Positions 34,745 through 43,241 of a stretch of 64,000 bases of DNA are shown here, in pieces; the stretch's first letter is position 1, and the number at the start of each line of letters is the position of its first letter. Origin of the DNA: Chitinophaga parva (GTDB lineage: Bacteria > Bacteroidota > Bacteroidia > Chitinophagales > Chitinophagaceae); NCBI RefSeq assembly GCF_003071345.1, contig NZ_QCYK01000001.1, forward strand, positions 868,001 to 932,000, given 5' to 3'. The notes below the pieces were generated by a model. It made no database searches and had not been told where the DNA came from. It worked only from the letters and a program-made list of their open reading frames with translations. The position numbers and the translations under genes are program-made.

Positions 34745-35098
34745 ATGGAGTGCAAAGCAAATTTTCAGCAGGATCGCAAAAAGGAAATGATGGCCGTTCA
34801 TGACGCCATGGACGTGCTGAGTGGAAAGTGGAAGATCTACATCCTTTCCTCGATCTGCCATTATAACAAAAGAAGGTTCTCCGATATTTTAAATGATGTG
34901 GAGGGTATTTCAAATAAGATGTTGAGCAAGGAGCTTAAGGAACTGGAAGCAAATAAACTGATTGAGCGTACTATTTTAGATACACATCCGGTCACCGTGC
35001 AATATGAGCTCACCAGGCATGGCCTCACCTTAAGAACGATCATCGATAACCTGACCGACTGGGGCCTTCAGCACCGCAGGGAAATTATTGGGAAATAG
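34745..35098 (+). CDS. HxlR-family transcriptional regulator
   Basis: A 117-residue winged-helix protein with the family pattern: an N-terminal region with one Cys (MECKANF), the core ALSGKWKIYIL-type strand (VLSGKWKIYILSSI), RRFSDILNDVEGISNKMLSKEL, and the wing (VTVQYELTRHGLTLRTII). Many HxlR proteins sense electrophiles or aldehydes through a conserved cysteine near the N-terminus; Cys3 could serve. It is divergent from the SDR gene with shared operator-like repeats. Confidence 0.93.
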   Translation: MECKANFQQDRKKEMMAVHDAMDVLSGKWKIYILSSICHYNKRRFSDILNDVEGISNKMLSKELKELEANKLIERTILDTHPVTVQYELTRHGLTLRTIIDNLTDWGLQHRREIIGK

Positions 35099-35388
35099 CA
35101 CACATGACTTTATGGATCTCCATGTTAGCGCATGCAGCATGTACGCCATCATCCCCTGGCCCTCCCACCTTTGTCACCATCCCCCCGGCACCGTCCCATG
35201 CCAGGACATCACAGCGTTCACCGCCGGGAAATGGCCGCTGGCGTTAAAATGTTTATCTACTTTTTACAAAAATCCGCTCCCGGAAATAGCGATGGCAAAT
35301 TTTATTTTTCTATAGCCAATATAGGCAATTGGTCATATTTTGCTTAATTGCTCAAAATTTATACTTTTACAGCTTTAAACCAACAGAG
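35099..35388. other. Intergenic stretch before the TetR gene
   Basis: About 290 bp. It contains, at 35166-35200, a block (CACCTTTGTCACCATCC then CCCCGGCACCGTCCC) that closely resembles the promoter region of the DHFR-family gene at 36652-36687. It may be the leftover promoter of a lost relative. The TetR promoter candidate TACTTTTA lies at about 35363-35370. Confidence 0.4.
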
Positions 35389-36000
35389 ATGTCCGCCAAT
35401 ATCAAGGAAGAAGAAATCCAGGAACAGCTCCTGCAAGCTGCAAAGCAATTATTCCAGGTTCATGGCTTTCGGCGGGTAACCCTTGACGACATAGCCAAAG
35501 CCATAGGTAAGGCCAGAAGTTCCCTTTATTATTATTATAAGACCAAGGAGGAGATCTTAGATGCGGTGATAGGTGTCGAGATCAGGGCGTTGATGGCCTC
35601 TCTCGCAGCGGCGATCAGCAAGGCGCCAAATGTGGAAGAAAAAATAAAAGCCTTTTTTTTAGCCAAACTTTCCGCCGTGATCGAAAAGGGCGCCTTTTTC
35701 AATTCGCTGGACGAGGGTATGGATCCGAGTGAATTATCAGGCTTCCGCAAGACGAGGCTCGCTGTCCATGATCAAATCTTCCAGCAGGAAGGTGCAATGC
35801 TTGCACAGGTCATTACTGAAGGTATCCGGCTTGGGGAGTTGACCAGATTGAACCATAAAGACCAGGATGATTTAGTCTTTGTGCTGTTAAGCAGCCTGCG
35901 CGGCATGAAGCGTGAAATGACAATCAAAAACGATTTTAGTAACATGGAATCATGGGTGAATATTCTGGTCCGCTCGATGATCCATGGTTTAAAGCAATAA
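35389..36000 (+). CDS. TetR-family transcriptional regulator
   Basis: A 203-residue regulator. The N-terminal TetR HTH is clear: LLQAAKQLFQVHGFRRVTLDDIAKAIGKARSSLYYYYKTKEEIL is spread over about residues 12-55. The C-terminal helical ligand domain is not assignable. I start at MSANIKEE (35389) rather than 20 codons upstream. The small membrane protein at 36200 follows on the same strand after about 200 bp and could be a target. Confidence 0.92.
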   Translation: MSANIKEEEIQEQLLQAAKQLFQVHGFRRVTLDDIAKAIGKARSSLYYYYKTKEEILDAVIGVEIRALMASLAAAISKAPNVEEKIKAFFLAKLSAVIEKGAFFNSLDEGMDPSELSGFRKTRLAVHDQIFQQEGAMLAQVITEGIRLGELTRLNHKDQDDLVFVLLSSLRGMKREMTIKNDFSNMESWVNILVRSMIHGLKQ

Positions 36001-36199
36001 AAAAATTTGCCCATTTTTCGACATTTGGTCAAAATTTGCTTATAAGCTTATTTAATGAGCACGAAAAAGCCATTCACATATTCCGCGCTTTCCGGGACCG
36101 GAACTGTAGCCTATTCTTCAAACGGGCAGTCGGTGTCACAGATTGCGGTGCTTTTTTCAGGGTGTTAAGAAATTATTTAATCATTTAAACAGATTTATT

Positions 36200-36508
36200 A
36201 TGCATTGGTATTATTATTTCAGCGATTTACTGGCGGGAATGCTTCTGGCCAATTTTGTTCCCCACTTTATTAAAGGTACCGCAGGCGATCCTTTCCCCAC
36301 ACCTTTTGCCAAACCGCCTGGCAAGGGCTTGTCCTCGCCATTGGTGAACGTACTTTGGGCAATGTTCAATTTAATCGTGGGCTTCCTGCTTTTCCGCTTC
36401 GGTAAAGTATCTGTTGGTGATACATTGTCGATCTCGGTTTTCTTTATCGGCATAGCTTGCATCAGCATTTTCAGTGCTATCAATTTCGTCCACAAGGATA
36501 AAGTTTAA
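36200..36508 (+). CDS. Small three-TM membrane protein
   Basis: A 102-residue membrane protein beginning MHWYYYFSDLLAGMLLANFV, with hydrophobic segments at about residues 5-20, 50-66 and 77-93 and a short charged tail (NFVHKDKV). The DPFPTPFAKPPGKGLSSP loop between the first two segments is probably exposed. I start at the ATG at 36200; the frame is open 19 codons upstream, but those residues are not protein-like. No function recognised. Confidence 0.75.
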   Translation: MHWYYYFSDLLAGMLLANFVPHFIKGTAGDPFPTPFAKPPGKGLSSPLVNVLWAMFNLIVGFLLFRFGKVSVGDTLSISVFFIGIACISIFSAINFVHKDKV

Positions 36509-36651
36509 TCCGTTTCTATCAGACGGGAAATCAAACAACCAACACCGCCCTGCTGGTCATGGATAGGCAGCAGGGCTTACTCACGGGTACCCGGAGGCTG
36601 CATCGTTGTTAGCTAAGGCAAGCTTTGATACAGCCTGTCCCATCCACCCCT

Positions 36652-36659
36652 TACCTTTG
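36652..36659 (+). promoter_or_regulatory. -7 promoter element of the DHFR-family gene
   Basis: TACCTTTG is an exact TAnnTTTG, 64 bp upstream of the ATG at 36724. A TTTG lies 24 bp further upstream, slightly beyond the usual spacing. Confidence 0.45.
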
Positions 36660-36723
36660 TCACAATCTCCCCGGCGCCTCCCCACACCAATGGTCTACAT
36701 TTGAAAAAACAAACCTTCCACTT

Positions 36724-37302
36724 ATGCGTAAACTAATAATGAAAATGTCCATGTCCATTGATGGTTTCGTGGCTGGCCCGAATGGGGAACACGATTGGGT
36801 TTTCCGCAACTCTGATGAACAATCCCGTGCCTGGAGCGCAGCATCCTTCAACGAGGCCGGGATCATCATCATGGGTAGAAAATCCTTCGAGTCGATGGCC
36901 CCTTACTGGCCCACCGCCACCGGCCCTTTTGCAGCGCCAATGAACACCATTCCCAAAGCGCTATTCACCCAAAAAGGATTCAAAGGAATGCCCAATACTG
37001 CCGGTACGCCTGCGGGTGCTTCCTGGGCCGAAGCGCGCATCTTCCATGGCGATCTTGTGGAAGGCATCAGGGAGTTAAAGCAGGAAGAAGGCAAGCCTAT
37101 TATTGCAATTGGAGGCGCGGGTTTTGTACGCAACCTGATAGAAACAGGACTTATCGATGAGTACCAGCTGGCCATCCATCCCATCATGTTTGGAGCCGGC
37201 CTGCCAGTATTTACCGGTCTTTCAAAGCCGCTGGACCTGAAACTGGTGGATGCCAGGACCTTCCCCGGGGGGATCATCGCTAATACGTACCGCCCTGCAT
37301 AA
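36724..37302 (+). CDS. Dihydrofolate reductase/RibD C-terminal family protein
   Basis: A 192-residue protein with the DHFR-like fold: the first strand and loop KMSMSIDGFVAGPNGEHDW, the cofactor-contact motif IIIMGRKSFESM, and the later IIAIGGAGFVRNLI and IHPIMFGAGLPVF. Family members are NADPH-dependent reductases of unknown physiological substrate; few are true dihydrofolate reductases. I start at MRKLIMKM; the upstream open frame overlaps the promoter. Its stop directly abuts the stop of the convergent OsmC gene. Confidence 0.9.
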   Translation: MRKLIMKMSMSIDGFVAGPNGEHDWVFRNSDEQSRAWSAASFNEAGIIIMGRKSFESMAPYWPTATGPFAAPMNTIPKALFTQKGFKGMPNTAGTPAGASWAEARIFHGDLVEGIRELKQEEGKPIIAIGGAGFVRNLIETGLIDEYQLAIHPIMFGAGLPVFTGLSKPLDLKLVDARTFPGGIIANTYRPA

Positions 37303-37701
37303 TCACCTTTCCAAAACCACTGCCAGGCCCTTTCTCAGCGTATTGTGCACTTCCGCTACCTGGTCCGTGATCCGTATCAGCTCCTCCACCTGCGCCGGCG
37401 AAGCATCCGCGCTTACCTCCGCACGGTATTTGAAATCCATTCCCGGCTCTCCCGGCGCACCAAATTCACCAGTGCATTCCACCGTCATGCCGGAAACCGG
37501 GATGCCACGGGCCTCGGCTTCCCGGTAAATGTCATTGCAAAAGCACGTGGCTAAGGAAAGGAGTAACAACTCACCGCCATTCACGGAAGACCCATAACCG
37601 GATGGCTTCACCGGTAGCTGTATTGTTTTTACAGTCCCATTTGTCTGCACCTCAGTGGCATGGTAATGCTGCCGGCTTTCTATTTTGGCTGAAATTTTCA
37701 T
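37303..37701 (-). CDS. OsmC-family peroxide-reductase-like protein
   Basis: A 132-residue OsmC-fold protein from MKISAKIES (the upstream frame to 37812 is ignored because the fold begins here). The first conserved cysteine is in SLATCFCNDIYREAEARGI, and the second conserved cysteine is in GMTVECTGEF. OsmC/Ohr proteins reduce organic peroxides as homodimers. It converges on the DHFR-family gene with no spacer. Confidence 0.88.
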   Translation of the reverse strand: MKISAKIESRQHYHATEVQTNGTVKTIQLPVKPSGYGSSVNGGELLLLSLATCFCNDIYREAEARGIPVSGMTVECTGEFGAPGEPGMDFKYRAEVSADASPAQVEELIRITDQVAEVHNTLRKGLAVVLER

Positions 37702-37892
37702 CCTGCAAGGGGTTAAGTGATAAACCAAATTTATGGATAAATGACCACCTTCCGGCCGCATGCGCCTCTCCGGCCATAGAAAATCACCTGTCCCAAGCCC
37801 TGTCCATTTCATCGGATTATATCCCTTTTCGTCGGAAATAACTTTTCCTGGCCCTCCAAACGAGGTTTGTTTGCATATTCAACCAAGGCACT

Positions 37893-38576
37893 ATGCAAAC
37901 AACACACCTCATCAACATTGGCCTGCACGTAGCAGCCGGTACCGCAGCATTGGTAGCGGGTTTGGGGGCTATGGTGGTGCAAAAAAGGCGCGCCCGCCAC
38001 ACCCGCTATGGCAGGGTGTTCACCCGCCTGGTATACATCGTTATTTCCACGGCCCTATTCGGCGTATTTGTATTCCGGGGTAATGCGTTCCTTTTCATCC
38101 TCACGCTGCTGAGCGGCTATAATTGCTTCAGCGGTATCCGCGCTGTACGGCTGGCGGGCGCCAGGCCCCAATACCTGGATCACCTCGTAGCCGGTGGCGT
38201 AATGCTTGCAGGGGCCGGGTACCTCTACGTGTTAAAGCGGGAGGGCTTCTACTGGGCGCCGGCAGTCATTTATTCCACAGTAGGCGCTTTGTTCCTGGTA
38301 GCCGGATATGATCTGTTAAAACGCATACAGCCGTTATGGTTCCTGCAAAAAGCCGTGTTGTATGAGCACAGCTACAAAATGGTAAGTGCCTGGAGTGCCC
38401 TGCTGTCGGCGTTTTGCGGCACGATGCTGCCTCGGTATAAACCTTACAGCCAGCTGCTGCCCTCCGCTATCTGCATTGCTTACATCTGCTTTACCTTTAT
38501 CCGGATAGCAAAGCATCAGTATCAACAACGGCACCAGCCGGCAATGCAAAAGAGGCCCTCAAATGCTATGATCTAA
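37893..38576 (+). CDS. Multi-TM membrane protein (DUF2306-like)
   Basis: A 227-residue integral membrane protein with about seven hydrophobic segments, starting at LHVAAGTAALVAGLGAMVV and including LVYIVISTALFGVFVF, AFLFILTLLSGYNCF and WSALLSAFCGTML. Basic stretches between segments (QKRRARHTRYGR) suggest cytosolic loops. The pattern is like the predicted membrane family often labelled DUF2306; the function is unknown. Its stop lies inside the terminator hairpin at 38549. Confidence 0.75.
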   Translation: MQTTHLINIGLHVAAGTAALVAGLGAMVVQKRRARHTRYGRVFTRLVYIVISTALFGVFVFRGNAFLFILTLLSGYNCFSGIRAVRLAGARPQYLDHLVAGGVMLAGAGYLYVLKREGFYWAPAVIYSTVGALFLVAGYDLLKRIQPLWFLQKAVLYEHSYKMVSAWSALLSAFCGTMLPRYKPYSQLLPSAICIAYICFTFIRIAKHQYQQRHQPAMQKRPSNAMI

Positions 38577-38586
38577 AGGCCTCTTT
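38549..38586. terminator. Terminator hairpin overlapping the stop codon
   Basis: AAAGAGGCC and GGCCTCTTT form a perfect 9-bp stem with A and T runs at its feet, so it can stop transcription from either side. A second, degenerate copy of the same block lies at about 38640-38680. Confidence 0.7.
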
Positions 38587-38695
38587 GAGGAATAACAATA
38601 CAATGTACTACTGCTTCACCAAAATATCCATTATCAACAAGAAGGCCTCCAAACACAAGGATCTGAAGACCTTCCCGGCATAACAATACAGGTCT
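38587..38695. repeat. Imperfect duplication of a gene 3' end and terminator
   Basis: The text GAATAACAATACA..GTACTACTGCTTCACCA at about 38589-38622 recurs as GCATAACAATACA..TCTTTACTGCTTCACCA at 38679-38711, the latter being the real end (LVKQ-stop) of the lipocalin-like gene. On the minus strand the outer copy still reads ILVKQ-stop. It looks like the tail of a deleted tandem paralogue. Confidence 0.6.
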
Positions 38696-39145
38696 TTACT
38701 GCTTCACCAGCGTAAACGTCAACTTATCCCCGGTTTTGATGGAGTTTTCCAGGTAATACGTCAGCGTTTTACAATCAAACCCGGCCACGGTGCCATTTAA
38801 AGTGCCATCGCTGGTCAGTACATTATCTTTCACGCTCCAGGTACCGTCACCAGATCCGGAAGGAGTGCAAACCGTACCGGCATCTGCATAGCTATAGGTA
38901 CCATCGCTTTTCAGGGTAAGGATGTCGTCTTTAGCACAATCTTCCATATGCGCCAGGTAGTCCACCGGCGCGGCGTTGGCGGTTTCTTTGTATTGCAGGG
39001 CGGTGAGGCGGTAGGCGCCCGCAAGGTTTTGCACGTTTACCGTACAGCCGGTGGGCTTATCCTGTTCCTTATCTTTTTTGCAGGAAAAAAAGACCGTGCC
39101 GGATGCCATCAGTACAATTGCCAGTTTCATTTTCATAGTCGTCAT
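38696..39145 (-). CDS. Lipocalin-like lipoprotein
   Basis: A 149-residue lipoprotein: signal sequence and lipobox (MASGTVFFSCKKDKEQ), then a single beta-barrel-type domain (LAGAYRLTALQYKETANAA, DILTLKSDGTYSYADAG, GDGTWSVKDNVLTSDG, KLTFTLVKQ). This is the small lipocalin-like (lipocalin_4/5) pattern common in Bacteroidota; ligand unknown. Its 3' end is partly duplicated downstream. An alternative ATG three codons later also keeps the signal peptide intact. Confidence 0.82.
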   Translation of the reverse strand: MTTMKMKLAIVLMASGTVFFSCKKDKEQDKPTGCTVNVQNLAGAYRLTALQYKETANAAPVDYLAHMEDCAKDDILTLKSDGTYSYADAGTVCTPSGSGDGTWSVKDNVLTSDGTLNGTVAGFDCKTLTYYLENSIKTGDKLTFTLVKQ

Positions 39146-39348
39146 TGGTTTTGTTTGGTAGTAATACCTCCTGGCTTCCCGGATGGTTGGGGTGAAAAAA
39201 AATATTTTTTTTACCCAACCTCCGGCGCAAAACCAGGGTATTATGGATGGAGGCAGCCTGGTTTTGCCTTATCTTACTAAGGTGGCGGCCAGGATAAAAT
39301 ACCGTGGATGAGCCTTCTGCCACGATTTAAAACGGATTTTAAAGACGA

Positions 39349-40170
39349 ATGAAAAGGAATGTATTATTAATGGCAGCTGCCTGTTGTATCGGTAGCTGCA
39401 CCACGATCAAGATGTCAATACCGGAATCATTTCAGCAGCAGGCCACCATGCTACACGTAAAGGGCGCCCACGGTAATAGCATGTCGTTTGATCATTTTAC
39501 CACATCCAAAATAAAACGGGGCGTACACGTAAGTTATCCTGGCTGGGGCAGGCCTTTTATCCTGGAAAATCTCTGGCTCAATCAACTGGGCATTGGTAAA
39601 GCCGGGCTGGTAGATAATGAAAAGGCTAAATTCCGCTATGCGCTAACGGATGGTAATAACGTGGTACAGGTGTACGCGCATGAAAAAGCGGTGACCCGCG
39701 AAACGGAATACCACCTGCTGAACAAAAGCGGGTTTCCCAACTCGTTCACAGAACTGCAACAGTACAATTACGTATTCTCTGCAGTTATCAGCGGTGATAC
39801 CACACAGGTAGGAAAGGGCTGGGAAATGGTGATGACCAATATTTATGACCGCAAAGCCAGCAGGGATAAAAACCCGTTTGCTTACGTAAAGCCGGGCGAT
39901 AACGGACTGGCAACCAACGGAACGGATACCATTTTTATAAAACCAGTGAACATTAAGCAAACGGCAAACGCGGAAGGAAAGACCTCCAACCTGCCATTCA
40001 AGCTGCTCTCCGGCTATGAATTGAGCACTACCGGTGGCGTGATCGGCATCGTGGACCTGATGAACCAGAACATCTGGTTCTACAATGAACTGGATGCAAA
40101 TGAACGGCTGAACGTTGCGGCTATCGCTACCGCCATTTTTGCGAGGCGAGTGCATAATGAGTACTGGTAA
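39349..40170 (+). CDS. Lipoprotein of unknown function
   Basis: A 273-residue lipoprotein with a lipobox near residue 17 (CCIGSCTTIKMS). The mature part is rich in beta strands (MSFDHFTTSKIKRGVHVSYP, FRYALTDGNNVVQVYAHE) and I do not recognise a family. The next gene, a sigma factor, lies in the same reading frame directly behind its TAA stop. It may be a member of that sigma operon. Confidence 0.72.
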   Translation: MKRNVLLMAAACCIGSCTTIKMSIPESFQQQATMLHVKGAHGNSMSFDHFTTSKIKRGVHVSYPGWGRPFILENLWLNQLGIGKAGLVDNEKAKFRYALTDGNNVVQVYAHEKAVTRETEYHLLNKSGFPNSFTELQQYNYVFSAVISGDTTQVGKGWEMVMTNIYDRKASRDKNPFAYVKPGDNGLATNGTDTIFIKPVNIKQTANAEGKTSNLPFKLLSGYELSTTGGVIGIVDLMNQNIWFYNELDANERLNVAAIATAIFARRVHNEYW

Positions 40171-40191
40171 TTTCACATTGCAGAGAAGGCA

Positions 40192-40728
40192 CTGGAACAG
40201 GCATTAGACGATATTATTCAGGATTGCCGGGAAGGCAAAAGGAAAGCGCAGGAACTGCTGTACCGGCAGTGCTATGGCTTTGCTATGGCCATTGCCATGC
40301 GGTATGCCACGGACGAAAATGAAGCCGCGGATATCCTGAGCCATGCCTTTGTGAAGATGTTCCGCAGTATCGCTTCTTTTGATAGTGCGAAAGGCAACTT
40401 CCATGGCTGGTTGAAAAAGATCGTTATCAATGAGTCCCTGGACCATATCAAACAACGCAGCCGTTTTGTAAGCCTGGAGACACAGGTAGTGGAAGAACCG
40501 TTTGTCAACAACAGTATTATTGAAAAAACGGATGCGGCGGTGATCCTGCAATTGATAAGACAGCTGCCCAGGGCCACGCACGCTGTGTTTGTGCTATACG
40601 CCATTGATGGCTACACGCACAAGGAAATTGCCGCCCACCTGGGCATCAGTGAGGGCACCAGCAAATGGCACCTCAGCGAAGCAAGAAAGATCCTTCAACA
40701 AAAAATAACTGCGATAACAAACCGGTGA
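40192..40728 (+). CDS. ECF-type sigma factor, non-ATG start likely
   Basis: Region 2 is complete only if translation starts well upstream of the first ATG (40285): the codons before it read LEQALDDIIQDCREGKRKAQ, then ELLYRQCYGFAMAIAMRYAT, which is the normal first helix of an ECF sigma factor. The frame is blocked by the TAA at 40168 of the preceding gene and contains no ATG, GTG or TTG between 40171 and 40284. The most probable start is CTG at 40192 (in place of an expected ATG before Glu-Gln-Ala), with ATT at 40177 as alternative. Region 4 is intact (YTHKEIAAHLGISEGTSKWHL). It overlaps the next gene by four bases. Confidence 0.8.
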   Translation: MEQALDDIIQDCREGKRKAQELLYRQCYGFAMAIAMRYATDENEAADILSHAFVKMFRSIASFDSAKGNFHGWLKKIVINESLDHIKQRSRFVSLETQVVEEPFVNNSIIEKTDAAVILQLIRQLPRATHAVFVLYAIDGYTHKEIAAHLGISEGTSKWHLSEARKILQQKITAITNR

Positions 40729-41327
40729 ATAAGACCACTCCATACGAAGCATTAATAGCAGCAAAGCTGAACGAGATCCCCGTGCCCGACATGGCAGACG
40801 CGATCTGGTCTGGCATTGAAGCGCAGCTCGATGGGGTGGCCACACCGCAGCAGCAGGTCCCTGCACCGAAAGCGGTGGTGAAGGGCTGGTACTTCTTTGC
40901 CGGTGCTTTTGTAGTAGCAGCTTTACTGTGGTGGTACTTCGCATCCAGGCCGGTGCCGAAGCCCGTGCCGCCAGTAAAACCAGTGCCGCCCACAGAAACA
41001 ATCATCCCCCCTGCAGACACGGTTACCATCGTCAGCCCCGCGGGGAAAATGATCATACCGGTACACCCCATCAAAGCAAAGAAGGATACGGTACAGGTGC
41101 GCGATACCGTGCAAAGCCAGGCCAGCGTTGATTCCGCATTCATACCGCTTTTGCCGCCGGTGAAAAAAGAATTATGGCACCTGGTGAATGGTACCCCGCC
41201 TATTCATATCATTGACACGGCCCGTCACCAGGCACCGCCGCCCAAACGGCCCAAAGGGGTACCGGGCATCTCCAATGATGATTATAAAATATCCACCGGG
41301 AAGGATAGTACCCAAACCCCAGGCTGA
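40725..41327 (+). CDS. Single-TM protein, probable anti-sigma partner
   Basis: A 200-residue protein starting with GTG at 40725, overlapping the sigma factor stop in GTGA. The cytosolic N-terminal part (YEALIAAKLNEIPVPDMADAIW) is followed by one membrane segment (WYFFAGAFVVAALLWWYF, about 49-66) and a proline-rich periplasmic tail (PVPKPVPPVKPVPPTE and more). This layout, coupled to an ECF sigma gene, fits an anti-sigma or signal-sensing factor, though no zinc-binding or FecR domain is visible. The tail length and proline content suggest it spans or binds the cell wall. Confidence 0.75.
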   Translation: MNKTTPYEALIAAKLNEIPVPDMADAIWSGIEAQLDGVATPQQQVPAPKAVVKGWYFFAGAFVVAALLWWYFASRPVPKPVPPVKPVPPTETIIPPADTVTIVSPAGKMIIPVHPIKAKKDTVQVRDTVQSQASVDSAFIPLLPPVKKELWHLVNGTPPIHIIDTARHQAPPPKRPKGVPGISNDDYKISTGKDSTQTPG

Positions 41328-41406
41328 TACGCTGCCCGCACCAGGTCTGCGTTATTTGCATTATTATTACGCTCATACCAGCTTGCTCTTCCCTTAAACT
41401 ACCGCT

Positions 41407-42450
41407 ATGCGCAATGCCCTTAAGGTGATATTAATAGCAGGTGCCATTGGGCTTTCCTTTGGCCTGTACCGCTATTGCTGGTACGATCACCGTATCCTGA
41501 GCATTACAGGATCGGTGATGTCCTGCCTCATCATCGGGTCCCTGATGATGGCGGTGATCTATGGGCGGGGTTACTTCCTGCCCGCCGGTTCTCCTGCGGG
41601 GGTTAAAGCGCTGGTGGTGATCCTGCTGCTTATTCTCGCCTCCGGCGCGGGTACTGCTTTGTATTTTTGGCTGCTGTCGTGGCTACCGGGCGGGCCTCCT
41701 TTCCGCTGGCCGGGTGAAAGTGGCATCTATATCCTGAACATACTGATCGTGATGGTGGTGGGCATCCCCATTTATGCATCGGAAGAGGGGCGGCGCCAGC
41801 TCAGCGGATTGGTGCAAAGCCAGCAATACCGGGTACTGCAGCTGGAGCAGCAACAGCAGGCTATAGAACTGGAACTGCTCCGCGCCAAGATAAACCCGCA
41901 TTTCCTCTACAATGTGCACAATACCATTGCAGGCCTCATTCCCGCCGCTCCGGAAAAGGCAGAAATGCTGGTGCTGCTCCTGTCAAAGTTTTTCCGCGCT
42001 TCGCTTTCCATGAACAGCCCTACCTTCCACTCACTGGAAGCGGAGCTGGATATCGTGACCACTTATCTGCAAATGCAGCAGCTCCGCTTCGGAGCCCGTA
42101 TGCATTTTGAACTGCACGTGCCTGCGGGCCTGGAACAGCGGCAGGTGCCTTCATTTGTCCTGCAGCCCATCGTGGAAAATGCCGTGAAACACGGCATAGA
42201 AGCCTGTGCTGATGGGGGCGTCATCACCATTACAGTACAGGAAGCGGGCGGGCAATTCATGTACACCGTCACGGATCCGGGTGCCGCATTTAGTGAAGCG
42301 CCCAGCGGTGGATCGGGACTGAAACTGGTTACAGGCAAGCTACAGTTGTTATATGGCCATGCCTTCCACATCGTATTTCATAACCCTCCGGAAAAATATG
42401 TCAGCATCACCTTTCCCAGCCAGCATCCGGGCACTGCTGGCAGACGATGA
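41407..42450 (+). CDS. LytS-type sensor histidine kinase
   Basis: A 347-residue membrane kinase with about four membrane segments (7-23, 34-52, 66-90 and 105-122), then a coiled Gln-rich linker (QYRVLQLEQQQQAIELEL) and the LytS kinase core: His165 in INPHFLYNVHNTIAG, the N box in QPIVENAVKHGIEA, and the G box GGSGLKLVTGKL. It overlaps the start of the regulator gene by 53 bp, so both are made together. It has no extracellular domain of note. Its neighbours are the convergent PUL and the sigma cluster. Confidence 0.9.
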   Translation: MRNALKVILIAGAIGLSFGLYRYCWYDHRILSITGSVMSCLIIGSLMMAVIYGRGYFLPAGSPAGVKALVVILLLILASGAGTALYFWLLSWLPGGPPFRWPGESGIYILNILIVMVVGIPIYASEEGRRQLSGLVQSQQYRVLQLEQQQQAIELELLRAKINPHFLYNVHNTIAGLIPAAPEKAEMLVLLLSKFFRASLSMNSPTFHSLEAELDIVTTYLQMQQLRFGARMHFELHVPAGLEQRQVPSFVLQPIVENAVKHGIEACADGGVITITVQEAGGQFMYTVTDPGAAFSEAPSGGSGLKLVTGKLQLLYGHAFHIVFHNPPEKYVSITFPSQHPGTAGRR

Positions 42451-43168
42451 ACCAGTAGCCTCCGGCCGGCTGCGCAAGGCCCTGGAAGCTTATCCGCAGG
42501 TGAAGGTCATTGCGGAGGTGACGGATGGCCATGCGGCTATTTCGCACATCAACCGCGATAAACCGGACCTGGTATTCCTGGATATACAAATGCCGGGTTA
42601 TAATGGCTTTGAGGTACTGCAACACCTGGAATACACGCCCCTGGTCATTTTCGTGACTGCTTATGACCAATATGCCATCAAGGCTTTCGAGGTAAATTCT
42701 GTGGACTATTTATTGAAGCCCGTAGCGCCGGACCGCCTGGCCATCAGCATGCAGCGCGTACTGGAGAAAGGTGCGCAGGCAAACCTGCTGGTCAACGTCA
42801 AATCCGTACTGGCCCAGCTGATCCCGGAACAGAAGATCAGCACCATCCCGGTAAAAGCCGGCGCCAGGGTGCATTTTATCCAGGTAGAAGACGTGTACTT
42901 TTTTGAGGCCAAAGACAAATATGTACAGGTGCACACCGCTACCGGTGTCCACCTCGCGGAGCATACGCTCATCTACCTGGAAGGCCGGCTGCCAGCGCAT
43001 TTCATACGGGTGCACCGGTCCTTCATCGTGAATAAATTTAAGATCAGGGAAATGCAGAAGTATTTCAAAGGCACTTACCTGCTGGTAATGGCAGATGCTC
43101 TGCAAACGCGCATCAGGACTGCTTATTCTTATGCAGCGGCGATCCGGGAAAAACTGTTGTTGCCCTGA
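42398..43168 (+). CDS. LytTR-family response regulator
   Basis: A 256-residue regulator from the ATG at 42398 (MSASPFPASI), 45 bp downstream of the first open codon. The receiver has the acidic site LLADDEP and phospho-acceptor Asp62 in VFLDIQMPG, with Lys in YLLKPVA. The LytTR domain follows (VEDVYFFEAKDKYVQVHT, FIRVHRSFIVNKFKI). It is co-translated with the kinase. Its gene converges on the GH27 gene at the end of the PUL; control of the PUL is possible but not shown. Confidence 0.9.
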   Translation: MSASPFPASIRALLADDEPVASGRLRKALEAYPQVKVIAEVTDGHAAISHINRDKPDLVFLDIQMPGYNGFEVLQHLEYTPLVIFVTAYDQYAIKAFEVNSVDYLLKPVAPDRLAISMQRVLEKGAQANLLVNVKSVLAQLIPEQKISTIPVKAGARVHFIQVEDVYFFEAKDKYVQVHTATGVHLAEHTLIYLEGRLPAHFIRVHRSFIVNKFKIREMQKYFKGTYLLVMADALQTRIRTAYSYAAAIREKLLLP

Positions 43169-43200
43169 GGAATGCGGCCCTTCTCTTCCGGTCTGCAAAA

Positions 43201-43219
43201 GCGGCGCCGGCAGCGCCGC
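43201..43219. other. GC-rich hairpin between convergent genes
   Basis: GCGGCGC and GCGCCGC pair around a 5-nt loop, but there is no T run. It may mark the border of the two transcription units. Confidence 0.35.
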
Positions 43220-43241
43220 GGAACGCCCCGGCAGGGAATGT

